The notes beneath the pieces were generated by a model. It worked only from the letters and a program-made list of their open reading frames with translations. It was not told the origin of the DNA and ran no database searches. Position numbers and translations under genes: made by a program. From Patescibacteria group bacterium (GTDB lineage Bacteria > Patescibacteriota > Minisyncoccia > UBA6257 > HR35), in contig JANXCM010000003.1 in NCBI GenBank assembly GCA_025060085.1, positions 1 through 24,248 of the forward strand: a stretch of 24,248 nt of DNA, in the 5' to 3' direction. Positions 1 to 7,405 of this stretch are shown piece by piece; within the stretch, counting starts at the first letter, position 1; each line of letters starts with the position of its first letter.

Positions 1-222
1 ATATTTTCTAATTTTTTTTCTGGATAGGTTTTGATCTATTTCATAAATTCTAAATTCTATCTTTAGCTCTTCAGCAAATTTTTTTTTGATCTTCAAAAAA
101 CTTATTTTTTCTTCCTCTTTTCCAATTAAAAAAGCAGCAATTTTTAAATCATCATATTTCTCCCTTCTTTTTTTTAAATCATCTAAAATCTCCTCAGCTA
201 ATTTTTTCCCGTCTATTATCAT
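1..222 (-). CDS. folD: FolD, methylenetetrahydrofolate dehydrogenase/cyclohydrolase (N-terminal part)
   Basis: Partial gene: 74 codons from an ATG at 222, running off the left edge. FolD makes and opens methenyl-tetrahydrofolate in the cytoplasmic one-carbon pathway. The peptide opens MIIDGKKLAEEILDDLKK, the usual FolD start. It continues with the strand-loop-helix 'AAFLIGKEEEKISFLKIKKK', which aligns with the family segment around the catalytic YxxxK. The lysine is kept (Lys46) but the family tyrosine is Phe42 here. The helix that follows (FAEELKIEF) matches the family. The NADP-binding half lies outside the window, so completeness cannot be judged. The gene diverges from the P-type ATPase gene across a 23-bp gap. 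GlyA, which feeds the same pathway, lies about 6 kb away. Identification rests on the N-terminal pattern only but is a good match. Confidence 0.8.
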   Translation of the reverse strand, partial: MIIDGKKLAEEILDDLKKRREKYDDLKIAAFLIGKEEEKISFLKIKKKFAEELKIEFRIYEIDQNLSRKKIRKY

Positions 223-245
223 AGATTTTATTATACAATTATATT
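223..245. promoter_or_regulatory. Overlapping divergent promoters, probably leaderless both ways
   Basis: Only 23 bp separate the folD and P-type ATPase start codons. On the minus strand a perfect TATAAT (230-235) lies 7 bases before the folD ATG. On the plus strand TACAAT (234-239) lies 6 bases before the ATPase ATG. Each hexamer is at the distance from its ATG at which a -10 box would place the transcription start on or next to the A of ATG. No Shine-Dalgarno sequence fits in the gap. The -35 regions would lie inside the opposite coding sequence; none is convincing. Inference from spacing only. Confidence 0.5.
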
Positions 246-2807
246 ATGAATAATTTATTTGAATTTGCTAGCCAAGGAATAGATGAAATTATTAGCGAAT
301 TAAAAACATCAAAAGATGGTTTAAGTAGTAAAGAGTATCAAAAGAGAATAAATATTTATGGTTTAAATAAAATCTCTTCTTTTAAAATAAATCTGTTAGA
401 AATAATCAAAAATAATTCTTTAAACTTCTTTAATCTTTTTCTTTTCTTTGCCGGAATACTTTCAATAATCATCAAAGGAATCGAAATAGAATCTATTTTA
501 ATTTTTTTCTTTCTTTTTATTTCCGCTCTTGTTGCTGTTATTCAAGATTACCGAATGAATAAGTTAAGTCAAGAATTGCTTTCGTATTTTAAAAATTATG
601 CATGGGTAAAGAGAGAAAATAGGTGGGTGAAAATTGAAGCAGAATATTTAGTTCCTGGAGATTATATAAAAGTAACAACTGGTCATTTAATTCCAGCAGA
701 TATTAGAATAATTTTAGCTAAAAATGTTTTAGTAGATGAATCAATTATCACTGGTGAAAGTGAACCAGTTATTAAAAAAGTAGAATTCAACAATAATGAA
801 GGTAAAAAAAATGATTATCCCGTTCCTGAAAATATTGCTCTTATGGGAACAACATTGATTAAAGGAGAAATGGAAGGTATAGTTTTTGCTACGGGGAAAA
901 AAACTTACTTTGGCTCAATCGCTAAACAAACATTAGAGATTAAGAAAGAAACTGCCTATCAAAAAATGTTAAATAAGTTTACTCAAAATATGAGTTTAGT
1001 AGGAATTTTAGTTATCTTATTGGTGATTTTAGTAAATTTATTTAAACAAAATTATACAAGTTTTGAAGAATTACTTATTTTTGCTATTGTCTTAGCGGTA
1101 GCCATTGTTCCTGAATTCTTACCAGCAATGACCACTTTAACTTTAACATTAACCGGATTAAGATTAGCAAAAAAAGGATTAGTAATTAAAAGATTATCAG
1201 CTATTGAAGATTTAGGAGCGGTTGAAGTTTTATGTACTGATAAAACAGGTACAATTACTACTAATAAATTAAAATTAGAAAAAATTATCTCGGAAGATAA
1301 AGAAAAATTTATCAAATATTTTTTAAGTGAATATTATTTTACTAAAGAAATTAGTCCTTATGAAGAAGCTATTTTTTATAGTGATGTTAAAGAAAATTTA
1401 ATTTTTCAAAACGAAAACAAGTTAAAAAAAAATCTTATTTCAAAATCTTTATTAGAACAAAAATTATCCGAATGGTTCCAAAATACAAATCTTATTGAAG
1501 AAATTAATTTTGACCCTGATAAAAGAATTAGTCAAATATTTATAAATGATAATAATAAAAGAATTGAAATTATTAAGGGTGCTCCAGAAAGAATAATTAA
1601 AATTTGTTGTGAAGAAAATATTTCTAGAGAAAATATTGAGGAAATTAAGAAAATTAAAAATTATTGGCTTCATATTTTTAATGAAGAAGATAAAAAGGGT
1701 TTTCGAACCTTAGCTCTAGCTGTTAATAATCAAATTTTAGGCATAATTTCTTTTAGTGATCCCTTAAAAGAAACAACTTACGAAGCAATAAAATTAGCTA
1801 AAGATTTAAACTTAGAAATAAAGATTTTAACGGGTGATTCTCCTCAAGTAGCTAAAAACGTTGGTTTAAAATTAGGACTTATTAAAGAAAATGAAATGGT
1901 TATTCTAGGAGAAGAAATAAAAAATTTAGAGGGAGAAGAATTAAAGAAAATTGTAAATGAAACAAAAATTTTTGCTCGTGTATTACCCGAAGATAAATTA
2001 AAAATAATTCAAGTTCTACAAAAGGAAAAATTTGTTGCTTTCTTAGGTGAAGGAATAAATGATGCTGTTGGTTTAAAAATGGCTAATGTAGCTATTGCTG
2101 TTGATAATGCGACAGATGTTGTTAAGCAGGAAGCAGATGTTATTTTAAAAGAAAAAGATTTAAAAAAGATTATTGATGGAATTTATGAAGGAAGAAAAGT
2201 TTTAGAAAATATTGGAAAATATATTAAGCATACAATGAGCGGGAATTTTGGAAATTTGGGAGCAATTGCTTTTTTAAGTTCAATTTTAAATTTTCCTCCT
2301 TTAACCTCTATTCAGGTTTTATTAACTAATTTTATTACCGATATTCCAATAATAGCTTTTGCTGATGATAATGTTAAAATAAATGAGATTAAGAAACCTA
2401 TTAAAATATCTAATAAAAATTTAGTCACTTTGCTTTTGTTGCTTGGCCTTATAGCTGCTATTATTAATATCTTTGGTTATTTAATAGTCAAAAATGAATC
2501 AATAAGTCTAATTCAAACCTATATTTTCTTTATAACTACTATGACTGGTTTAATCGTTTGTTTTTCTATCAGAACTAAAGATTGGTTTATCTTTTCTAAG
2601 CCATCAAAGTTAACATTAATTTCATTAGTTTTAGGTTTAATTTTTACTCTTTTCTTAGTTTTCTTGCCCTATTTTAATAAAATTTTTGGTTTTGCTAACC
2701 TAAACTGGCAATTAATACTATTTTCTTTTTTATTGCTAATTATTTTCTTTATCTTTAATGAAATAGTTAAAAAATTCTTTTATCAAAAATTCCCTGATAC
2801 AATTTAA
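246..2807 (+). CDS. MgtA-like P-type cation-transporting ATPase (probably P3B, Mg2+)
   Basis: An 853-residue membrane pump coupling ATP hydrolysis to cation transport, most likely Mg2+. P-type landmarks appear in order: the actuator TGES at 169-172, a membrane helix with PEFLP, the phosphorylation loop CTDKTGT with the phospho-acceptor Asp332, the nucleotide-binding KGAPE at 444-448, TGDS at 529-532, and the hinge motif at 601-606. The stretch KRLSAIEDLGAVEVLCTDKTGT, the 'SGNFGN' segment after the hinge and the 'AVDNATDVVKQEADVIL' region resemble MgtA/MgtB more than Ca2+ pumps. Helices are visible at about 57-95, 250-300 and, as a C-terminal set, 670-845. The hinge reads GEGIND instead of GDGxND, so Glu602 replaces the usual Mg2+-coordinating Asp. 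No heavy-metal-binding domain or CPC motif is present, which argues against a metal-export ATPase. Substrate is inferred by family resemblance; a P2-type pump is the alternative. Confidence 0.85.
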   Translation: MNNLFEFASQGIDEIISELKTSKDGLSSKEYQKRINIYGLNKISSFKINLLEIIKNNSLNFFNLFLFFAGILSIIIKGIEIESILIFFFLFISALVAVIQDYRMNKLSQELLSYFKNYAWVKRENRWVKIEAEYLVPGDYIKVTTGHLIPADIRIILAKNVLVDESIITGESEPVIKKVEFNNNEGKKNDYPVPENIALMGTTLIKGEMEGIVFATGKKTYFGSIAKQTLEIKKETAYQKMLNKFTQNMSLVGILVILLVILVNLFKQNYTSFEELLIFAIVLAVAIVPEFLPAMTTLTLTLTGLRLAKKGLVIKRLSAIEDLGAVEVLCTDKTGTITTNKLKLEKIISEDKEKFIKYFLSEYYFTKEISPYEEAIFYSDVKENLIFQNENKLKKNLISKSLLEQKLSEWFQNTNLIEEINFDPDKRISQIFINDNNKRIEIIKGAPERIIKICCEENISRENIEEIKKIKNYWLHIFNEEDKKGFRTLALAVNNQILGIISFSDPLKETTYEAIKLAKDLNLEIKILTGDSPQVAKNVGLKLGLIKENEMVILGEEIKNLEGEELKKIVNETKIFARVLPEDKLKIIQVLQKEKFVAFLGEGINDAVGLKMANVAIAVDNATDVVKQEADVILKEKDLKKIIDGIYEGRKVLENIGKYIKHTMSGNFGNLGAIAFLSSILNFPPLTSIQVLLTNFITDIPIIAFADDNVKINEIKKPIKISNKNLVTLLLLLGLIAAIINIFGYLIVKNESISLIQTYIFFITTMTGLIVCFSIRTKDWFIFSKPSKLTLISLVLGLIFTLFLVFLPYFNKIFGFANLNWQLILFSFLLLIIFFIFNEIVKKFFYQKFPDTI

Positions 2808-2836
2808 AAAATTTTTATTATTCAACTTTATAATTA

Positions 2837-3727
2837 TTATCCTTCCTTTATTAATATTTCGCTTATTTGGTATCCATTTTGAATATTTCCTCTTTTTACA
2901 AGATCTTCTAATATTTTTATCAAAGCTTCATTTTTCCTTATTTCAAAATCTTGCAATGATCCTAAATATAACTTTATCCATATTCTTCCTCTAACTATTA
3001 TTTTCTCAAAAATCTCTAATGATTGAAGATCATTAGAAATATGAAAATCACCATTTATCTCTTTTAAACTTCCGTCTATTATAACTGTAGCCTGATCAGC
3101 ATTAAATATCCCATCTACAATCTCTAATTCAGGAATTATTATTTCTCTAGCTCTTCTTAAATTTAACAATCGTAAAACAAGGAAATTTTTACCTCCTACC
3201 TTTTTTAGTTTGGGTAAATTAACTATTCTGGCATTTTCAAAACTTATAACTCCTCCTACTTCTTCTAATGACCCTAAGTCTTTTCTATCTATTTCCTCTA
3301 CTTTGTTCGCTACTATATCATTTTCCACGATTTTTAAATTAGGAAGCTCTAATGATCTAGCTTCTTTTAAAATTAAATTTCCTACTCTTTCTAATGAGGG
3401 AGCTTCAAATTCTCTGGCTGTTTCAATAACGATACTACTTGCTTCTCTTAATTTAGGAACATTTATTTTTGATGATCCAATAATTAAATATCTTCCCACT
3501 CTTTCTAAACCTGGGGCAGAAAATTTTGTAATATCAGTAGGAACTCTTATATCTCTTCTAACTTCGCTAATAATTTGAGGTAGAACAATTTCTCTTATCT
3601 GGACTATTTTTCTTAAATCTAAATCACCCGATAATATTACTCTTCCTCTTTCATCAAAAATAATTGATCCATAATTTTCAAAATAATATACTGGATAAAC
3701 CTCACCAAAGAATTTTTGTAAATAAAC
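2837..3727 (-). pseudogene. Leucine-rich solenoid protein, 5'-truncated or decayed
   Basis: A minus-strand open frame of about 296 codons built of repeats of roughly 20-25 residues. The recurring pattern is 'P-x-L-x-x-V' followed by a short hydrophobic strand and 'A-R' (for example APGLERVGRYLII, APSLERVGNLIL, LPNLKIVENDI, LPKLKKVGGKNF, IPELEIVDGIF). This resembles receptor-L/leucine-rich beta-solenoids. The first usable start in the frame is a GTG at 3499, giving 220 residues. However, repeat-like sequence continues in frame for 76 codons upstream without any ATG, GTG or TTG, until adjacent TGA and TAA codons (TAA at 3728-3730). The start therefore appears to be lost. The frame faces the ATPase gene across 29 bp. 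A shorter functional protein from the GTG is possible. Function unknown; such solenoids usually bind proteins or sit at the surface. Confidence 0.55.
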
Positions 3728-3746
3728 TTATCACCCTCGATTTATA

Positions 3747-4013
3747 TTAAGATTTAAGATCTTCTATTAATCTTTCAAAGTTTTCTAATCTTTGGTTTAT
3801 ATTTTCTATATTATCTTCTTTGTGTAATTAGTTGATGTCTATATTTTGAAGATTTTGACTTAATTATTTGCAGTATTCACTTTTTTCTTCTTCCAATGAT
3901 TCATCAGCACAAAAAGATTCTATTGCTTCTCTTATAATATTAAGATTTCCAACAATATTTTCTATTCTCATTCTAATATTTTCTTTTTCTCCTAAAGGAA
4001 ATTGTTCTATCAT
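3747..4013 (-). pseudogene. Short coiled-coil reading frame with two in-frame stops
   Basis: An ATG at 4013 opens 49 codons (MIEQFPLGEKENIRMRIENI and on, rich in Glu, Ile, Lys and Asn), ending in TAA at 3864-3866. The same frame continues for 11 codons to a second TAA. It then runs a further 26 codons that again look helical (IENINQRLENFERLIEDLK) before the final TAA at 3747-3749. All the pieces have heptad-like spacing of Ile/Leu, so the frame reads like one coiled-coil protein of about 88 residues broken by two point mutations. It sits just upstream of, and on the same strand as, the start-less solenoid frame and may be part of the same decayed locus. The first 49 residues could still be made; a TATAAA lies 8 bases before the ATG. 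No family recognised. Confidence 0.4.
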
Positions 4014-4149
4014 ATTTGTAATTTATAATTTATTTATAAATAATTTTAATTTAAAAATTTAGACTCTATTTATTATTTGTGGATAAATAATTTTTAATTT
4101 ATTTTTAAAAAATTTAACAAAAGCCCTTAAAAATTAAAATTTTAATCAC

Positions 4150-5586
4150 TTACCCCTTTATCACACCCAAGGGAATTAGTTTAACTATTTTTCTAGCAAT
4201 CCCAATTTGATCAACAACTTCAACAACTTCAGAAACATCTTTATAAGCATTAGGAGCTTCTTCGGCTAAACCAGACATACTGCCAGCTGCTACCGAAATA
4301 CCTCTTTTTTCCAATTCTTTTTTTAATTCATTTCCTCTTATTTTTCTCTTAGCTTCTGCTCTCGACATTACTCTTCCTGCACCATGAGGAGCAGAGCCAA
4401 AAGAAATTTCTTCCGCTAATTTTTGACCAAGCAAAACATAACTAGACGTTCCCATTGACCCAGGAATTAAAGTTGGTTGGCCTATTTCTTTATATTTACC
4501 ACTAAGATCTTTATGCCCCTTCCAAAATGCTCGAGTAGCTCCTTTGCGGTGAATTATTAATTCTTTCCCATCATACTTTTCTATTTTAATAATATTATGA
4601 GCAACATCATATACCTGCTTTAAAATAATATCTTTGCCAAAAACTTTTTTAAATGCTCTTCTAATTTCAAAAGTGATTAATTGACGATTGGCGAAAGCAA
4701 AATTAGCACTAGCTTTCATCGCTGATAGATAATCTCGGCCTAATTGGTGAGAAATAGGAAAATAAGCTAATTCTCTATCCACTAAATATATTTTTTGTTT
4801 CTCTAAATATCTTAAAGCCTCTCTAATATAATCAGTTGCTACTTGATGACCTAATCCTCTTGATCCACAATGAATTAAAACACAAATTTTATTTTTTTCT
4901 AATCCTAAAATTTTAGCGTTTTCTTCTTCAAAAACTTCAGCTACCCTCTGAATTTCAACAAAATGATTCCCCGATCCAATTGTTCCTAACTGATCTCTTC
5001 CTCTATCTTTTGCTTGTTTAGATACCCTATCTGAGTCTGCTCCTTCAAGTTTTCCTAAACTTTCTGTCGCTTCGAGGTCTTCTTTTTCCGCATAACCATT
5101 TTTATAAAGCCAATAAGAACCTTCATTTAATATTGAATCCATCTCTTCTTTTTTTAATTTCCAAAATCCACCTCTGCCTAATCCTGAAGGAACTTCTTTA
5201 AAAATTTGTTCAGTTAATTTGGGTATTTTATCTTCAATCTCTTCATAAAAAAATGGAGAAATTAATAACCTCACCCCACAATTAATATCATAACCACATA
5301 TTCCAGGAGAAACGATTCCTTCTTTTAAATCGAAAGCAACTACTCCTCCTACTGGTGAACCGTATCCTTCATGAACATCGGGCATAACTAAAGCAAATTT
5401 ATAAACTCCAGGCAAAGTAGTTAAATTAATCAATTGCCATAAACTTTTATCTTTAAACAATTCATCAATTATTTTTTCTGAAGCGATGATTCTTGCTGGC
5501 ACTCTCATATCTTCTCTAAAACTTTTATCTATTTGCCAAAGATAATCAGAAATTTTTTTTAGATCATTTTTTGTTGGAATTTTCAT
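4150..5586 (-). CDS. rtcB: RtcB, tRNA-splicing / RNA-repair ligase
   Basis: A 478-residue RtcB, which joins RNA 2',3'-cyclic phosphate (or 3'-phosphate) and 5'-OH ends using GTP and Mn2+ in the cytoplasm. All hallmark motifs are present: MPDVHEGYGSPVGGVVAFD; GYDINCGVR with metal ligands Asp100 and Cys103; GSGNHFVEIQ; HCGSRGLGHQV; YDVAHN; PGSMGTSSYVL; and HGAGRVMSR, whose His401 is the guanylylated residue. It ends in GVIKG, like the family's C-terminal Lys-Gly. Length matches archaeal and bacterial RtcB (about 480). No intein or insertion is seen. The gene stands alone, followed by the decayed solenoid locus and divergent from the Nudix gene, with no archease or RtcR neighbour. Its role here (tRNA intron ligation or repair of cleaved RNA) cannot be read from context. 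Confidence 0.96.
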   Translation of the reverse strand: MKIPTKNDLKKISDYLWQIDKSFREDMRVPARIIASEKIIDELFKDKSLWQLINLTTLPGVYKFALVMPDVHEGYGSPVGGVVAFDLKEGIVSPGICGYDINCGVRLLISPFFYEEIEDKIPKLTEQIFKEVPSGLGRGGFWKLKKEEMDSILNEGSYWLYKNGYAEKEDLEATESLGKLEGADSDRVSKQAKDRGRDQLGTIGSGNHFVEIQRVAEVFEEENAKILGLEKNKICVLIHCGSRGLGHQVATDYIREALRYLEKQKIYLVDRELAYFPISHQLGRDYLSAMKASANFAFANRQLITFEIRRAFKKVFGKDIILKQVYDVAHNIIKIEKYDGKELIIHRKGATRAFWKGHKDLSGKYKEIGQPTLIPGSMGTSSYVLLGQKLAEEISFGSAPHGAGRVMSRAEAKRKIRGNELKKELEKRGISVAAGSMSGLAEEAPNAYKDVSEVVEVVDQIGIARKIVKLIPLGVIKG

Positions 5587-5736
5587 TATTAGAAAAAATT
5601 TAAAAATAATACTTTTAAATTATAAAATATTTCACCTCTTAAGATTATAATTTTAACTTTCTTATAATATTACTAAGTAAGACAAAAAGATATAAAAGAT
5701 AAAAAATAAAAAATTTCAAATTAAAATATTTAATAA
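5587..5736. promoter_or_regulatory. Divergent promoter region between rtcB and the Nudix gene
   Basis: A 150-bp gap between divergent start codons. On the minus strand TATAAT at 5619-5624 lies about 33 bases before the rtcB ATG. On the plus strand TATAAT occurs at 5646-5651 and 5663-5668, giving the Nudix gene a leader of about 60 bases unless a closer A/T-rich hexamer is used. No convincing -35 boxes, no Shine-Dalgarno before either ATG, and no stable RNA fold seen. Confidence 0.35.
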
Positions 5737-6180
5737 ATGAGAAAAGAGACTTCAGCAGGAGCAATAGTTTTTTTTCAAAAAGATAAAATAAGAGAATATT
5801 TGCTTTTAAATTATTTGAACGGACATTGGGACTTTCCTAAGGGTCATATTGAATTAAGAGAAAAACCATTAGAAACGGTCAAAAGAGAAGTAAAAGAGGA
5901 AACAGGTTTAAAAATAAAAATAATCAAAGAATTTAGTAAAACAATCACTTACCACTTTAAAGATAAAGGAGAATATGTTATTAAAGAGGTAATCTTTTTT
6001 TTAGCCCAAGCTAAGAGCAAAAAGGTTAATCTCTCCCAAGAACATCGAGGATATGTCTGGCTACCATACCGAGAAGCATTAAAATTAATAACTTTTAATA
6101 AAAAATTATTAATCGAGGCAGAAAATTATTTAAGAAAGAATTTTTCTTTTTATGGACAGAATTCTTTGGAAGCTTATTGA
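5737..6180 (+). CDS. Nudix hydrolase, Ap4A (dinucleoside tetraphosphate) type
   Basis: A 147-residue cytoplasmic Nudix protein. A full Nudix box (Gx5Ex7REUxEExGU) spans residues 36-58: Gly36, Glu42, then REVKEETGL with metal-binding glutamates Glu51, Glu54 and Glu55. The opening 'TSAGAIVF' and 'WDFPKGH' just before the box are typical of asymmetrical Ap4A hydrolases, which split Ap4A into ATP and AMP. The C-terminal 'EHRGYVWLPYREAL' is the usual family tail. The gene overlaps glyA by 29 bases in another frame, so the two are cotranscribed. The substrate is a family-level inference; other nucleoside diphosphate-linked compounds are possible. Confidence 0.88.
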   Translation: MRKETSAGAIVFFQKDKIREYLLLNYLNGHWDFPKGHIELREKPLETVKREVKEETGLKIKIIKEFSKTITYHFKDKGEYVIKEVIFFLAQAKSKKVNLSQEHRGYVWLPYREALKLITFNKKLLIEAENYLRKNFSFYGQNSLEAY

Positions 6181-7405
6181 AAAAGAAATTGAAAGACAAG
6201 AACAAACTTTAGATCTTATTCCTTCTGAAAATTTTGTGGATTTAGAAACTTTATTTATTGTGGGTTCACCTTTGATGAATAAATATGCTGAAGGCTATCC
6301 CAAAAGAAGGTATTATCCTGGAAATTTATATATTGATAAAATTGAGAATTTAACTAAAAAAAGAGCGTTAAAAATATTTAAACTCAATCCTAAAGAATGG
6401 TCAGTTAATGTTCAACCTTATTCTGGCTCACCAGCTAATTTAGCTATTTATTTAGCCCTAACTGAACCAGGAGAAAAAATTATGGGTTTAAATCTTTTTC
6501 ATGGCGGTCATTTAACTCATGGCCATAAAGTAAGTTATAGCGGTAAGCTTTTCTACTCTATCCAATATGGGATTAACCCTAAAACAGAAAGAATAGATTA
6601 CAGTGAATTAGAAAAATTAGCTTTAAAGTATAGACCTAAAATTATTGTTTCTGGCACGACTGCTTATCCAAGATTTATTGACTTTAAAAAAATTTATCAA
6701 ATTGCTAAAAAAATAAATGCCTACCATTTAGCTGACATTTCCCATATTTGTGGCTTAATAATTGCTAAACTTCATCCCTCACCTTTTAAATTTGCTGATA
6801 TTGTAATGACTACTACTCATAAAACTCTTCGTGGACCTAGAGGAGCAATTATTTTTATGACAAAGAATTTAGAGGAAAAAATAGATAAATCAGTTTTCCC
6901 TGGCTTACAAGGTGGACCACATATTCATACTATTGCTGGTATTGGATATGCTTTAGATAAAGCTTCAAAGAAAAGTTTTTTTCTTTATCAAAAACAAATA
7001 TTAAAAAATTCTCAAGCCTTAGCTCAAGAATTAAAAAAGTTAGGTTTTAAATTATATACCAGAGGAACAGATAATCACTTAGTAGTTATTGATTTAAAGT
7101 CCTTAAATTTAGATGGAAAAACTGCCGAAAAAAAATTAGAAAAAGCAAATATTATTGCTAACAGAAATTCCCTTCCTAATGATGTTTCACCATTTAATCC
7201 TTCAGGAATAAGATTAGGAACACCAGCTATTACTTCTCGAGGAATGAAAGAAAAAGAAATGAAAATTATTGCTAATTTTTTAGAAAGAATTTTGATCCGC
7301 AAGGAACATCCTCAAAAAATTAAAAAAGAAATTATAAGTTTAACTAAAAGATTTCCTCTACCGTATAAAAAGTGGTTAAGAGGAATTAAAAATCTTATTT
7401 CCTAA
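6152..7405 (+). CDS. glyA: Serine hydroxymethyltransferase
   Basis: A 417-residue PLP enzyme that interconverts serine and glycine, giving methylene-tetrahydrofolate, the substrate of FolD. Visible motifs: LIPSEN at 22-27, NVQPYSGSPAN, GGHLTHGHK, the Schiff-base lysine Lys224 in TTTHKTLRGPRGA, VFPGLQGGPH, and the C-terminal GIRLGTPA. The start inside the Nudix gene is needed because the helix before LIPSEN (LWKLIEKEIERQEQ) is a conserved part of the family; starting later would remove it. 'PYSGSPAN' and 'THKTLRGPRG' resemble the eukaryotic-like branch more than the E. coli branch (PHSGSQAN). Its stop overlaps the end of the converging 626-residue gene by 4 bases. Confidence 0.96.
   Translation: MDRILWKLIEKEIERQEQTLDLIPSENFVDLETLFIVGSPLMNKYAEGYPKRRYYPGNLYIDKIENLTKKRALKIFKLNPKEWSVNVQPYSGSPANLAIYLALTEPGEKIMGLNLFHGGHLTHGHKVSYSGKLFYSIQYGINPKTERIDYSELEKLALKYRPKIIVSGTTAYPRFIDFKKIYQIAKKINAYHLADISHICGLIIAKLHPSPFKFADIVMTTTHKTLRGPRGAIIFMTKNLEEKIDKSVFPGLQGGPHIHTIAGIGYALDKASKKSFFLYQKQILKNSQALAQELKKLGFKLYTRGTDNHLVVIDLKSLNLDGKTAEKKLEKANIIANRNSLPNDVSPFNPSGIRLGTPAITSRGMKEKEMKIIANFLERILIRKEHPQKIKKEIISLTKRFPLPYKKWLRGIKNLIS

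Noticed and set aside
3210..3578. Open frame on the plus strand (about 122 codons) rich in Ser, Leu and Thr
   Set aside because: It is the mirror of the solenoid repeats on the minus strand, which carry the coherent repeat pattern.
3747..4013. Stop-codon recoding as an explanation of the two in-frame TAA codons
   Set aside because: TAA ends many intact genes here; nothing supports reading it through, so point mutation is simpler.
3868..4062. 64-codon plus-strand frame
   Set aside because: It lies opposite the coiled-coil frame, is low complexity, and has no promoter or protein-like pattern.
4030..4146. Perfect A/T palindromes (14 bp at 4030-4043 and at 4133-4146) as terminators or operators
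   Set aside because: Pure A/T palindromes of this length are expected by chance in such AT-rich DNA; no G+C stem is present, though 4133-4146 does sit just past the rtcB stop.
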